Shown piece by piece: positions 8,788-18,327 of a stretch of DNA of 64,000 nucleotides. Under the pieces are notes generated by a model that saw only the letters and a program-made list of their open reading frames with translations, did no database searches and had not been told where the DNA came from. Origin of the DNA: an uncultured Acetatifactor sp. (GTDB taxonomy: Bacteria > Bacillota > Clostridia > Lachnospirales > Lachnospiraceae); contig CAJUAH010000019.1 in the NCBI GenBank assembly GCA_910584375.1, positions 1 through 64,000 on the forward strand, read 5' to 3'. Position 1 is the first letter of the stretch. The number at the start of each line of letters is the position of its first letter. The position numbers and the translations under genes were made by a program.

Positions 8788-9755
8788 GACCTTTGATCGT
8801 ACTGACAGGCCCCACGGCGGTGGGTAAGACAGCCCTGTCCATTAAGCTGGCGAAAGAGGTGGGAGGCGAGATCCTCTCGGCGGATTCCATGCAGGTCTAC
8901 CGGGGGATGGATATCGGCTCCGCCAAGATACGTCCCCAGGAGATGCAGGGGGTTCCCCATCACCTGATCGACGTGCTGGACCCCTCCCAGGAGTTCAACG
9001 TGACCGTGTTTCAACAGCTCTGCAAGCAGGCCATGGAAGGGATCTATGAGCGGGGACATATCCCCATCCTCACCGGCGGCACCGGGTTCTATATCCAGGC
9101 GGTGCTGCGGGATATAGATTTCACGGAGAACCCGGAGGACGGGGAATACCGCAGGCAGTTGGAACGGATGGCCGCAGAAAAAGGGGGAGAGGCGCTGCAC
9201 TGGATGCTGCGGGCGGTAGACCCCGAGGCGGCCCGGGCCATACATGCCCACAATATCAAGCGCATGATCCGGGCGTTGGAATACTATCATCTCACAGGGG
9301 AAAAGATATCGGAGCACAACGAGAGGGAGGCGGAGAAGACGTCTCCCTACCGTTACTGTTACTTTGTGCTGAATGACGACAGGGAAAGATTGTACCGGCG
9401 CATCGAGGAGCGGGTGGACCGGATGCTGGGGGACGGGCTGGTGGAGGAAGTGCGCGCCCTCATGGACCGGGGCTGCCGCAGGGACATGGTATCCATGCAG
9501 GGGCTGGGCTACAAGGAGATACTGGACTATCTGGTCGGGGAGTGTACGCTGGAGGAGGCGGTATGCCGCATCAAACAGGGGACGCGGCATTTTGCCAAGC
9601 GGCAGCTCACCTGGTTTCGGCGGGAGAGGGATGTGATCTGGCTGAACAAGCCGGACTATGGCTATGAGGAGGAACGGATTCTCGCCGAGATGCGGCGGCG
9701 TCTCCGGGAAACGGGGATATTGCCCGCCATTATGCAGGGGCCGGAAAACGGATAG
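8784..9755 (+). CDS. miaA: tRNA dimethylallyltransferase MiaA
   Basis: This 323-residue enzyme transfers a dimethylallyl group to N6 of A37 in tRNAs that read UNN codons. The P-loop GPTAVGKTALS is at the N-terminus, followed by the substrate motif SADSMQVYRGMDIGSAK and the LTGGTGFYIQA block. The C-terminal part contains the tRNA-binding IKQGTRHFAKRQLTWFR stretch. It is translationally coupled to mutL through an ATGA overlap. Confidence 0.97.
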   Translation: MRPLIVLTGPTAVGKTALSIKLAKEVGGEILSADSMQVYRGMDIGSAKIRPQEMQGVPHHLIDVLDPSQEFNVTVFQQLCKQAMEGIYERGHIPILTGGTGFYIQAVLRDIDFTENPEDGEYRRQLERMAAEKGGEALHWMLRAVDPEAARAIHAHNIKRMIRALEYYHLTGEKISEHNEREAEKTSPYRYCYFVLNDDRERLYRRIEERVDRMLGDGLVEEVRALMDRGCRRDMVSMQGLGYKEILDYLVGECTLEEAVCRIKQGTRHFAKRQLTWFRRERDVIWLNKPDYGYEEERILAEMRRRLRETGILPAIMQGPENG

Positions 9756-9778
9756 AACCGCCGGAGATATGACAATCG

Positions 9779-11194
9779 TTGCAGCCGCCGCGCCGCAGAA
9801 AGCGCAGCGGCGGGGATACTGACGCAAATACGCCCGCAGCACGGGCAGATTGGATGTGGATTTCTATGGATATTGGATATGATATGTACAGGGCGCTGGG
9901 CATCTCTCAGGAGATTTACGACTACGGGGAGGCTGTGGCGCAGGGACTGCGATCCCGTTTTGACGGAATAGACCGGGTGGCGCAGTACAACCAGCTCAAG
10001 GTGCTGAAAGGGATGCAGGATCAGCAGGTAAGCGAGGCCTGCCTGCTGGGCACCACAGGGTACGGGTATAACGATCTGGGGCGGGATACGCTGGAGAGGG
10101 TATACGCCTCTGTGTTCCATACCGAGGACGCCCTGGTGCGCCCCCAGATCACCTGCGGCACCCACGCGCTGGCGCTGGCCTTGATGAGCAATCTGCGGCC
10201 CGGAGACGAACTGCTCTCCCCGGTGGGAAAACCCTACGACACATTGGAAGAAGTCATCGGCATACGGCCCTCCAGGGGTTCCCTGGCGGAGTACGGCGTA
10301 AGCTATGCCCAGGTGGATCTGCTGCCGGACGGCGGCTTTGACTACGACGGTATCCGCCGGGCCATAAATGAGAAGACCCGCCTGGCGACGATACAGCGCT
10401 CCAAGGGCTACCAGACCCGCCCCACCCTGTCCGTGGCCCGGATCGGAGAGCTGATCGCCTTTATAAAGGGGATCAAACCGGACGTGATCTGCATGGTGGA
10501 CAACTGCTATGGGGAGTTTGTGGAGACAGTCGAGCCCAGCGACGTGGGGGCGGACATGGTGGTGGGTTCCCTGATCAAGAACCCCGGAGGGGGGCTGGCT
10601 CCTATCGGCGGCTATATCGCGGGCCGCAGGGACTGTGTGGAGAACGCCGCGTACCGTCTGACATCCCCGGGACTGGGCAAGGAGGTGGGCGCCTCCCTGG
10701 GGGTGCTGAAAGATTTCTACCAGGGCTTTTTCCTGGCTCCGACGGTGACCGCCGGAGCCCTGAAGGGCGCTGTCTTTGCCGCCAACGTATATGAGGGATT
10801 GGGCTACGGGGTAGTGCCGGACGGCAGGGAGCCGCGGCATGATATCATCCAGGCGGTGACCTTCGGCGATCCGGAGGGCGTTATCGCTTTTTGCCGGGGG
10901 ATCCAGGCCGCCGCCCCGGTGGACAGCCATGTGACCTGCGAGCCCTGGGATATGCCCGGCTATGACGCCCAGGTGATCATGGCGGCGGGAGCCTTTGTGT
11001 CCGGCTCCTCCATCGAACTGTCGGCGGACGGACCCATCAAGCCGCCCTACGCGGTCTACTTCCAGGGAGGGCTGACCTGGGAACATGCCAGATTCGGTAT
11101 TTTGCGATCCTTGCAGTCTCTTGTCGACAAAGGTCTGGTGGAGTCGCGGGAAGTCGCCAAAGCTAGAGAAAAGTTGAAAAAATCCCCGTTATAA
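9779..11194 (+). CDS. PLP-dependent methionine gamma-lyase-like (aluminium resistance family) protein
   Basis: This is a fold-type I PLP enzyme of the family annotated as aluminium resistance or methionine gamma-lyase-like protein. The PLP lysine is most likely in VVGSLIKNPGGG, after the MVDNCYGEFVE aspartate region. Substrate and true function are not established for most members. The start is uncertain. TTG at 9779 gives 471 residues but places about 25 Arg/Ala-rich residues before the conserved part; ATG at 9854 or 9866 gives about 446 or 442 residues, nearer the usual size. An ATG at 9769 in another frame opens a 17-codon frame that could couple translation from miaA. The gene sits between miaA and a DUF4321 gene in the same transcription unit. 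Confidence 0.8.
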   Translation: MQPPRRRKRSGGDTDANTPAARADWMWISMDIGYDMYRALGISQEIYDYGEAVAQGLRSRFDGIDRVAQYNQLKVLKGMQDQQVSEACLLGTTGYGYNDLGRDTLERVYASVFHTEDALVRPQITCGTHALALALMSNLRPGDELLSPVGKPYDTLEEVIGIRPSRGSLAEYGVSYAQVDLLPDGGFDYDGIRRAINEKTRLATIQRSKGYQTRPTLSVARIGELIAFIKGIKPDVICMVDNCYGEFVETVEPSDVGADMVVGSLIKNPGGGLAPIGGYIAGRRDCVENAAYRLTSPGLGKEVGASLGVLKDFYQGFFLAPTVTAGALKGAVFAANVYEGLGYGVVPDGREPRHDIIQAVTFGDPEGVIAFCRGIQAAAPVDSHVTCEPWDMPGYDAQVIMAAGAFVSGSSIELSADGPIKPPYAVYFQGGLTWEHARFGILRSLQSLVDKGLVESREVAKAREKLKKSPL

Positions 11195-11312
11195 ATCTTG
11201 GATTGGGTGTGTACAGAACTGCAAAAATATGGTAAGATGTTTTATGTGTTCCTGGCCGCGGAAAAGAGAGCGGGCGGGAATACAGACACAGGAGAAAGTA
11301 GAGGGAGTACTT

Positions 11313-11552
11313 TTGAAGAGAGTCAACTGGGTGTTTATCGTTCTGGTACTGATCGGTTTTGTGATCGGCCGTTTTATCGGAACCTATTTCAGCGGGAGTT
11401 TTCTGAATTACGGTCAGACCTTTGGCCTGAGCAGTCCCATCGTGCTGGATCTCGGATTTATCATCCTGACGTTCGGGCTGCAGATCCAGATCACCATCGC
11501 CAGCGTCATAGGCGTGGCGATCGCCCTGCTGGTATATCGATTTATCAGATAG
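11313..11552 (+). CDS. DUF4321-like small membrane protein
   Basis: This 79-residue protein has two hydrophobic segments with conserved small residues: FIVLVLIGFVIGRFIGTYF and FGLQIQITIASVIGVAIALL. The pattern, including FGLSSPIVLDLGFI between them, matches the DUF4321 family found next to radC/mreB in Clostridia. I chose TTG at 11313 because GGGAG lies 7 bases upstream and the product then begins MKRVNW. An earlier frame start at 11229 would add 28 residues of unlikely sequence. Function unknown. Confidence 0.65.
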   Translation: MKRVNWVFIVLVLIGFVIGRFIGTYFSGSFLNYGQTFGLSSPIVLDLGFIILTFGLQIQITIASVIGVAIALLVYRFIR

Positions 11553-11594
11553 TCCTGTACGGACCGCACATGGGAAAGGGCGGACAGGAGGACT

Positions 11595-12296
11595 ATGGAT
11601 CAACTCAATCAACTGAATAAGGTAAAACAGGAGAATCTGCCCTACGAGAGATTCCTGCGTTTTGGGCCGGAGAGCCTGACAGAGAGCGAACTGCTGGCGA
11701 TCATCCTGCGAACGGGCACCAGAGACAAGAGCGCCCTTGAGCTGGCGCAGGAGGTACTGGCGCTGGCGGAACCGTCCAGAGAGGGTCTGCTGGGACTGCA
11801 CGATATCCCTCTGGAGCGCTTGCAGGAGATAAAGGGCATAGGGGAAGTAAAGGCCGTCAAGCTCAAATGTATCACCGAGCTGTCCCAGCGCATTGCGTCG
11901 GCCACGGCCCGGGAGCGTATCTGTCTGCAAAGGCCGGATACGGTAGCCGCTTATTATATGGAACGGCTGCGGCACAGAAAGACCGAGTGCGTGGTTCTGG
12001 CATCGGTGGACGCCAGGAGCAGGCTGCTGCGGGATACGATGCTGTCAAGCGGAAGCGTCACCATGTCCCTGATCTCTCCCAGAGAGATATTTTTGGAGGC
12101 GCTCAGGAATCAGGCTGTCAGCATCATTCTGATCCACAACCATCCCAGCGGCGATCCCACGCCCAGCAAGGCGGACGCCAGGCTGACCGGAGACCTGGCG
12201 GGGATGGGACAGATGCTGGGGATTCCGCTGCTGGACCATATCATCATCGGAGATAACCGATATTTAAGTTTCCGCGAAGAAAAACTTATACCATGA
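11595..12296 (+). CDS. radC: RadC family JAB/MPN protein
   Basis: This 233-residue protein is a RadC homologue. An N-terminal helix-hairpin-helix region (IPLERLQEIKGIGEVKAVKL) precedes a JAB1/MPN-type metal site with HNHPSGDPTPSKAD, whose two His and the Asp should bind zinc. RadC was once linked to radiation resistance, but its biochemical role is unclear. The ATG has ACAGGAGG upstream. Its place just before mreB is the classic arrangement in Firmicutes. Confidence 0.93.
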   Translation: MDQLNQLNKVKQENLPYERFLRFGPESLTESELLAIILRTGTRDKSALELAQEVLALAEPSREGLLGLHDIPLERLQEIKGIGEVKAVKLKCITELSQRIASATARERICLQRPDTVAAYYMERLRHRKTECVVLASVDARSRLLRDTMLSSGSVTMSLISPREIFLEALRNQAVSIILIHNHPSGDPTPSKADARLTGDLAGMGQMLGIPLLDHIIIGDNRYLSFREEKLIP

Positions 12297-12314
12297 CAAA
12301 AGGGGGCCAGTAAT

Positions 12315-13325
12315 ATGGCAAACAACGCATACGGTATCGACCTTGGTACCAACAACATCAAGATCTACAGCAGAAACGACGACAACATCGTCGTGGAAAA
12401 AAACATGATCGCCATCGAAAATAAAAATACACTCTTTGCCTATGGAGATTCCGCTTTTGAAATGTATGAGAAAGCGCCGGCAAATATTCATATTTCTTAT
12501 CCGCTTTCCAACGGCGTGATCGCCGATATCAAAAATATGGAGACGCTGATCCGGTATTTTATCGGGGATATCCAGAAGGGCAAGAGTCTTCCCGCCGATT
12601 ATTTCATCGCAGTTCCCACGGATGTGACGGAGGTGGAGAAGAGGGCCTTTTACGATCTGGTGAGGGACGCCAATATGAAGGCCCGCAGGATCATGGTGGT
12701 GGAAAAGGCCGTGGCGGACGGCCTGGGGATGGGAATAGACGTGAAGAACTCCCAGGGCGTCATCGTGGTGAATGTCGGTTTTGAGACCACGGAGATTTCC
12801 ATCCTGTCTCTGGGCGGTATCGTTTTGAGCCGCCTGATCAAGGTGGGCGGCGTCAAGTTTGACGAGGCGATTCGCTCCGCCGTGCGCCGGGAGTTCAGCC
12901 TGATCATAGGCGGCAAGACGGCGGAGGCGGTAAAGATGTCTCTGTTTAATCTGGAGGAGTCCCGGCAGGGAGCGGTGGTCTACGGGCGGGATATCGTGAC
13001 AGGGCTGCCGGTGGAGCGGGAGATTCCGACCCAGTTGGTGGTGGATTCCCTGGAGGAACACTTCAATACCATCGTGGACAATGTGAAAGTGATTTTGGAG
13101 AGGACGCCCCCCGAGCTGGCGGCGGATATCTACCGCAACGGAGTCTATCTCACCGGCGGCGCGTCCCAGACCAGCCACCTGGCGGAGCGTCTCAGCCAGG
13201 GCACGGGGCTGAAAGTCAATGTGTCGGAAAATCCCATGACCAGCGTAGCCCTGGGTTTATCCAAGATCATCAACGAGGACAACTATAAAACCGTGGCATA
13301 CGCGATTGAAGGGATGAGTAAATGA
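12315..13325 (+). CDS. mreB: Rod-shape determining actin homologue MreB/Mbl
   Basis: This 336-residue actin-like ATPase forms membrane-associated filaments that guide lateral wall synthesis. It begins AYGIDLGTNNIKIY (phosphate-1 loop) and has the adenosine-side motif VYLTGGASQTSHLAERL near the C-terminus. The body is somewhat divergent (for example VVNVGFETTEIS in place of the usual DIGGGTTE phosphate-2 loop), so it could be an Mbl or MreBH-like paralogue, but its position ahead of mreC and mreD supports the morphogenetic role. The stop overlaps the mreC start. Confidence 0.9.
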   Translation: MANNAYGIDLGTNNIKIYSRNDDNIVVEKNMIAIENKNTLFAYGDSAFEMYEKAPANIHISYPLSNGVIADIKNMETLIRYFIGDIQKGKSLPADYFIAVPTDVTEVEKRAFYDLVRDANMKARRIMVVEKAVADGLGMGIDVKNSQGVIVVNVGFETTEISILSLGGIVLSRLIKVGGVKFDEAIRSAVRREFSLIIGGKTAEAVKMSLFNLEESRQGAVVYGRDIVTGLPVEREIPTQLVVDSLEEHFNTIVDNVKVILERTPPELAADIYRNGVYLTGGASQTSHLAERLSQGTGLKVNVSENPMTSVALGLSKIINEDNYKTVAYAIEGMSK

Positions 13326-14194
13326 GCCCAGTGATCAAAAAAAAGGGGGAGAAATTTACGATACCAAGTAAATATCTCCTTTTTGCTTTAACCTGTCTGT
13401 GTACCGTGCTGATGGCGCTGACGTTCAGCACGGATATATTTAACCGGCCGCTGAACGCAGCGGTGGGTTATGTTGTGGTACCCTTTCAGCAGGGGATCAG
13501 CAAGATGGGGAGCTGGCTCTCGGGACGCAAGGACGAGCTGGTGCAGATCCGTAAGCTCCTGGAAGAGAACGCCCGGCTGCAGGAGCAGATAGACGAACTT
13601 CTGGTGGAAAACACGCTGCTGCAGCAGGAAAAGGCGGAACTCAGCCGCCTGCGGGAGCTGTACCAGCTGGACAATCAATATGACGAATATCACAAGGTGG
13701 GGGCGCGTATCATCGCCCGGGACAGCGGAAACTGGTATTCTACGTTTCAGATCGACAAGGGGACGCAGGACGGTCTGGAGATCAATATGAACGTCATCGC
13801 GGGCGGCGGCCTGGTGGGACGGATCAGCGAGGTGGGGCCGAACTGGGCCAGGGTAACCTCCGTCATAGCGGACAATTCCAATGTATCCGCCAAGACGCTG
13901 AGTTCCTCCGACACCATGACCGTATCCGGCGACCTGCAGGCCATGCATGACGGCGTGATCCGTTTCAGCCAGCTGATAGACAGCCAAGACAACGTAGCGG
14001 TGGGAGATAAGGTGGTGACGTCCCATATCAGCGACAGGTATCTGCCCAATATTCTGATCGGCACGATACATACCATCAACAGGGATTCCAACAATCTGAC
14101 CAAGTCCGGATTTTTGACGCCCGCCGTGGACTTTGAGCATCTGGAGGAGGTGCTGGTAATCACGGATATGAAATGGGAGATGGAAGATGCTTAG
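13322..14194 (+). CDS. mreC: Rod-shape determining protein MreC
   Basis: This 290-residue bitopic membrane protein links cytoplasmic MreB to the external wall enzymes. One membrane helix (about 18-36) is followed by a coiled coil rich in Leu/Glu/Gln (about 70-115) and a beta-barrel-type domain containing NVIAGGGLVGRISEVG. It overlaps mreB by 4 bp and mreD by 8 bp. Confidence 0.95.
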   Translation: MSPVIKKKGEKFTIPSKYLLFALTCLCTVLMALTFSTDIFNRPLNAAVGYVVVPFQQGISKMGSWLSGRKDELVQIRKLLEENARLQEQIDELLVENTLLQQEKAELSRLRELYQLDNQYDEYHKVGARIIARDSGNWYSTFQIDKGTQDGLEINMNVIAGGGLVGRISEVGPNWARVTSVIADNSNVSAKTLSSSDTMTVSGDLQAMHDGVIRFSQLIDSQDNVAVGDKVVTSHISDRYLPNILIGTIHTINRDSNNLTKSGFLTPAVDFEHLEEVLVITDMKWEMEDA

Positions 14195-14705
14195 AAAAAT
14201 AACCATGGCAGTCATGATTCTCTTTTGTTTCCTGATGCAGGTCACGCTGTTTCGGAGCCTGGCCTTTGCGGGGATCGTGCCCAATCTGCTGATTGTGCTG
14301 ACCTCCTCCTTCGGCTTTATGCGGGGAGAGAAAGAGGGACTGCTGATCGGTTTCTTTTCGGGACTGCTCTGCGATATCTTCTTTGCGGACATGCTGGGTT
14401 TTCACGCGCTGGTATATATGTATATCGGCTTTCTGAACGGCAAGTTCTGCAAGATCTTTTACCCCGAGGATATCAAGCTCCCGCTGGCTCTGATTACGGT
14501 CAGCGATCTGTCCTACGGCATGGTCTGCTATGTGCTGCTGTTTTTACTCCGGGGCAGGCTGAACTTCCCGTTTTATCTGGGCACAGTGATTCTGCCGGAA
14601 ACGGTATATACCATCGTTGTCACCTGTCTGCTGTATCCGCTGGCTCTGTTTGTGAACAACCGGCTGGAGAGATTTGAGAGAAAGAGAGCGAAGAAATTTG
14701 TTTGA
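14187..14705 (+). CDS. mreD: Rod-shape determining protein MreD
   Basis: This 172-residue integral membrane protein has about five hydrophobic segments typical of MreD, with the GLLIGFFSGLLCDIFFADMLG motif region. It is part of the elongasome with MreC, PBP2 and RodA. The 3' end overlaps the PBP2 gene. Confidence 0.92.
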   Translation: MLRKITMAVMILFCFLMQVTLFRSLAFAGIVPNLLIVLTSSFGFMRGEKEGLLIGFFSGLLCDIFFADMLGFHALVYMYIGFLNGKFCKIFYPEDIKLPLALITVSDLSYGMVCYVLLFLLRGRLNFPFYLGTVILPETVYTIVVTCLLYPLALFVNNRLERFERKRAKKFV

Positions 14706-17574
14706 TAAGCTGAAAGAGGATATCCTCAATTTTTTTACCAGCCGTCTGACGCTGATGACCATATTGTTCGGACTGCTGGGAGGCATATTGATATACCGCT
14801 GCTTTGTGCTGCAGATCGTGCATGGGCAGGAGTATCTGGACAATTTTATGCTGGAGACGGAGAAGACCAGGGATATCGCCTGCTCCCGGGGCAGTATCCG
14901 GGACCGCAACGGCAATGTGCTGGCCTATGACGAGCTGGCCTACTCGGTCAAGATCGAGGACGTGTATGAGAACAGTTCCAACAAGAACAGGGAGCTGAAC
15001 GCCACGGTTCAGAATCTGATACGCATGATCGAAAAGAGGGGCGATCATATCATCACCGACTTTAATATCGTGCTGGATGAGCACGGCGATTATGTGTACA
15101 ATGTGTCCGGCAGCCGGCTGCTGCGTTTTCTGGCGGACGTATACGGACATATCACCGTGGGAGAGCTAGAGGACGAGGAGCGGACGGCCACGCCCCAGGA
15201 GGTGCTGAATTACCTGGGCAAGCGCTTTGGCATCGGGCAGTACGCCGTGGAGGGCGACAGCAAGAGCGACTTCCTGGTGGGAGAGGGCTACACCCCCGAA
15301 GAGTTCCTCAAGATGATGAATATCCGTTACGCCATGCATCTCACCAGTTTCCGCAAGTATATCGGCACCACGGTGGCCAGGGACGTGAGCAGGGAGACTG
15401 TGGCAGTGATCATGGAAAATCTGGATCAGTTGGACGGCGTCTCCATCGTGGAGGATACGGTACGCAGATACAATGAAAGCGAATATTTTGCCCATATCCT
15501 GGGATATACCGGCAAGATTGACTCGGAGGAACTCGCTGCCCTCAACGAGCAGGATCTGGAGAGCGGCGGCACCGGGGAGCGGTATACCAGCAACGACGTG
15601 GTGGGCAAGAGCGGTATTGAGAAATCCATGGAGGCCACTTTGCAGGGAGTCAAGGGTTCCGAGACCGTGTGCGTGGACAATATGGGCAAGGTGATCAGCA
15701 TCCTGGAGCGCCAGGAGGCCCAGGCGGGCAACGACGTGTATCTGACCATCGACCAGGAGCTGCAGATCAACTGTTACAAGATCCTGGAACAGCATATTGC
15801 CGGGATCCTGCTGGACAAGATTATCAATGCCAGGGAGGCTCCCGAAGTCACCAACGGGAATCTCAAGATTCCCATCTACGACGTATACTTTGCCACCATC
15901 AACAACGGCGTCATCGACATCACGCGCTTTGCCGGGGAGGACGCCGGGGAGACGGAGCGTGAAGTCTATGAGAAATATCTGGAATACCAGGAAAAGACTT
16001 ACCGGCGTCTGGAGGAGGAACTGCTGGAAAAAAAGACGCCCTACAACAAACTGTCGCTGGAGTACAAGATGTACCAGCTCTATATTGTAAACGACATTCT
16101 GCGGGAAAACGGTGTCATCGACGCTGCGCTGCTGGATCGTGAGGACCCCGTGCATCTTGCCTGGACCAGGGACGAGAACATCAGTCTGCACGAGTATCTG
16201 AACCACTGTATCGCCTCCAACTGGATCGATGTGGACAAGCTGCGTATCGAACAGCAGTACGCGGATTCCGCTGAGATATACAACGGAATATGCGACTATA
16301 TATTTGAGGCGCTGGACGGCGAAGTGGAATTGCAGAAACTGATCTACCGCTTTATGATCGAGAATGATGTGATCAGCGGACGGCAGATCTGTAAGATCCT
16401 GTGTGAACAGGGAAACATCACGATCCCCCAGGAGGATATGGAGGGACTCTATGGAGGCAGCCTATCCGCCTATGATTTTATGAGAAACCGGATCCTTTAC
16501 ATGGATATCACCCCGGCGCAGCTGGCGCTGGATCCCTGCACGGCAGCTATCGTGGTGACGAATGTGGATACCGGCGAGGTGTTGGCCCTGGTATCTTATC
16601 CCGGCTATGACAACAATATGATGGCCAACTCCGTGGATCCTGTATATTATAACAGGCTGCTGTCGGACAAGACCAGCCCCATGCTCAACTACGCCACCCA
16701 ATACGCGGCAGCTCCCGGTTCCACTTTCAAGATGGTGTCGTCCACGGCGGCGCTGATGGAGGGGGAGGTCACGCTGAGCAGTAAAGTAAACTGTACCGGA
16801 GCCTATACTCAGGTCACGCCGTCCCCCAGATGCTGGCGGCGCAGCGGCCACGGCTCCCTGAACCTGACAGCGGCGATCCAGAATTCCTGCAACTTCTTTT
16901 TCTATGATATAGGATACCGGTTTGCCACAAAAAGCGGCAGTTATGTCGCCCAGGACGGTCTGGATATACTGGCAAGATATGCGGAGATGTACGGCCTGAC
17001 CGAAAAATCCGGCGTGGAGATCGAGGAATCCCAGCCCTCCGTCTCCGACGAGCTGCCCATCCCCTCCGCCATCGGACAGGGAACCAACAGCTTTACCGCT
17101 GTGGGACTGACCCGCTATGTGGCTACGGTGGCCAACGGAGGAAACTGTTATGACCTGACGCTGCTGAATCATGTGCAGGACAAGGAGGGCGAAGTGCTGA
17201 CGAGGCAGACCCCGTCCCTGCGTGGTACGGTGGAGATGCCTGTGGAGTACTGGAACGCCATCCGTCTGGGACTGCGCAGGGTGATCGAGGGAAAGAGCTA
17301 TTTCAACGATGTGCCTGTGCAGGTGGCCGGTAAGACCGGTACGGCGCAGCAGATTACCAGCCGTCCCAACCATGCGCTCTTTGTGGGTTACGCGCCCTAC
17401 GAGAACCCAGAGATCGCTTTTACCGTTAGGATTCCCTTCGGCTATTCTTCCGACTACGCGGCCCAGACGGCCAAGGATGTGGTCTCGTATTATTTCGGAC
17501 TGGAGCCGGTGGAAGACATTATAGACGGCATGGCCGTTACCCCTGAGGCAGGTGTTACGATCAATGAGATCTAG
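14674..17574 (+). CDS. mrdA: Class B penicillin-binding protein 2 (elongation transpeptidase)
   Basis: This protein cross-links peptidoglycan in the lateral wall together with RodA. It has an N-terminal membrane helix (about 23-45), a dimerisation/pedestal region and a C-terminal transpeptidase domain with all three active-site motifs: S683-T-F-K686, S738-C-N740 and K887-T-G889. At 966 residues it is much longer than typical PBP2 (about 600-700). The extra length lies in the 330-620 interval, rich in charged and helical sequence, between the pedestal and the catalytic domain. The TTG start at 14674 overlaps mreD by 32 bp; TTG at 14698 is an alternative. It lies between mreD and minC, as in other Clostridia. 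Confidence 0.93.
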   Translation: MRERERRNLFDKLKEDILNFFTSRLTLMTILFGLLGGILIYRCFVLQIVHGQEYLDNFMLETEKTRDIACSRGSIRDRNGNVLAYDELAYSVKIEDVYENSSNKNRELNATVQNLIRMIEKRGDHIITDFNIVLDEHGDYVYNVSGSRLLRFLADVYGHITVGELEDEERTATPQEVLNYLGKRFGIGQYAVEGDSKSDFLVGEGYTPEEFLKMMNIRYAMHLTSFRKYIGTTVARDVSRETVAVIMENLDQLDGVSIVEDTVRRYNESEYFAHILGYTGKIDSEELAALNEQDLESGGTGERYTSNDVVGKSGIEKSMEATLQGVKGSETVCVDNMGKVISILERQEAQAGNDVYLTIDQELQINCYKILEQHIAGILLDKIINAREAPEVTNGNLKIPIYDVYFATINNGVIDITRFAGEDAGETEREVYEKYLEYQEKTYRRLEEELLEKKTPYNKLSLEYKMYQLYIVNDILRENGVIDAALLDREDPVHLAWTRDENISLHEYLNHCIASNWIDVDKLRIEQQYADSAEIYNGICDYIFEALDGEVELQKLIYRFMIENDVISGRQICKILCEQGNITIPQEDMEGLYGGSLSAYDFMRNRILYMDITPAQLALDPCTAAIVVTNVDTGEVLALVSYPGYDNNMMANSVDPVYYNRLLSDKTSPMLNYATQYAAAPGSTFKMVSSTAALMEGEVTLSSKVNCTGAYTQVTPSPRCWRRSGHGSLNLTAAIQNSCNFFFYDIGYRFATKSGSYVAQDGLDILARYAEMYGLTEKSGVEIEESQPSVSDELPIPSAIGQGTNSFTAVGLTRYVATVANGGNCYDLTLLNHVQDKEGEVLTRQTPSLRGTVEMPVEYWNAIRLGLRRVIEGKSYFNDVPVQVAGKTGTAQQITSRPNHALFVGYAPYENPEIAFTVRIPFGYSSDYAAQTAKDVVSYYFGLEPVEDIIDGMAVTPEAGVTINEI

Positions 17575-17598
17575 TATAAGCAGATATAGGAGAGAGCA

Positions 17599-18270
17599 AT
17601 GAAAGACGCGGTGTTGATCAAAAGTTATCAAAACGGTATCAATCTTATCCTGAGGGAAGATGTGCCCTTTGAACAGATCACGAAAGAACTGTCGGCCAAA
17701 CTCCGCTCCTCCCGCAGCTTTTTCGGCAATGCGGAAGTGGCGCTCTCGTATGAAGGCCGCAGGCTGGAACACGGGCAGGAACTGGCTCTGGTGGATGTGG
17801 TGCGCCAGTCCAGCGATCTGAGCCTGATCTGCATTGTGGGCAAGGACGAGGAGACAAACCGGCGGTATATCAAGGCGATCCAGAAGGTACAGGAAAAGCT
17901 GCCTGCGGGCAGCGAAGGCCAGTTTCATAAGGGATCTCTCAAAAACCGTGAAGTACTGGAGACGGAGAGCAGCATCGTCATACTGGGGGACGTCAATCCG
18001 GGCTGTGCCGTGATGTCCGCCCAGAATATAATCATCCTGGGAGGCCTGTACGGGGAGGCTTATGCCGGAACCGGCGGCGAAAAGGGAACTTATGTGGCAG
18101 CGCTTGAAATGGAGCCGGAGAGAATCAACATCGGCGATTTCAAATACAAAAGTAACGACAGACAGACAAAATGGGGAATCCGCTCTAAGGTACAGCCGAA
18201 GATCGCGTATGTAAAGAACGAGAAGATTGTAATGGAGACGCTTACCAAGGAGATACTGGATACCTTTTAG
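17599..18270 (+). CDS. minC: Septum site-determining protein MinC
   Basis: This 223-residue inhibitor of FtsZ ring assembly works with MinD. The C-terminal beta-helix domain is recognisable by the turns VILGDVNPGCAVMSAQNIIILGGLYGEAYAG. The N-terminal FtsZ-binding domain is present but divergent. The ATG has AGGAGAG 6-8 bases upstream. It is the first gene of a complete minCDE set. Confidence 0.93.
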   Translation: MKDAVLIKSYQNGINLILREDVPFEQITKELSAKLRSSRSFFGNAEVALSYEGRRLEHGQELALVDVVRQSSDLSLICIVGKDEETNRRYIKAIQKVQEKLPAGSEGQFHKGSLKNREVLETESSIVILGDVNPGCAVMSAQNIIILGGLYGEAYAGTGGEKGTYVAALEMEPERINIGDFKYKSNDRQTKWGIRSKVQPKIAYVKNEKIVMETLTKEILDTF

Positions 18271-18327
18271 GTAAATCCGGGCGACGATTATGAATGCTGC
18301 CGCAGAGGCAGAACGGAGGTAGGTATC

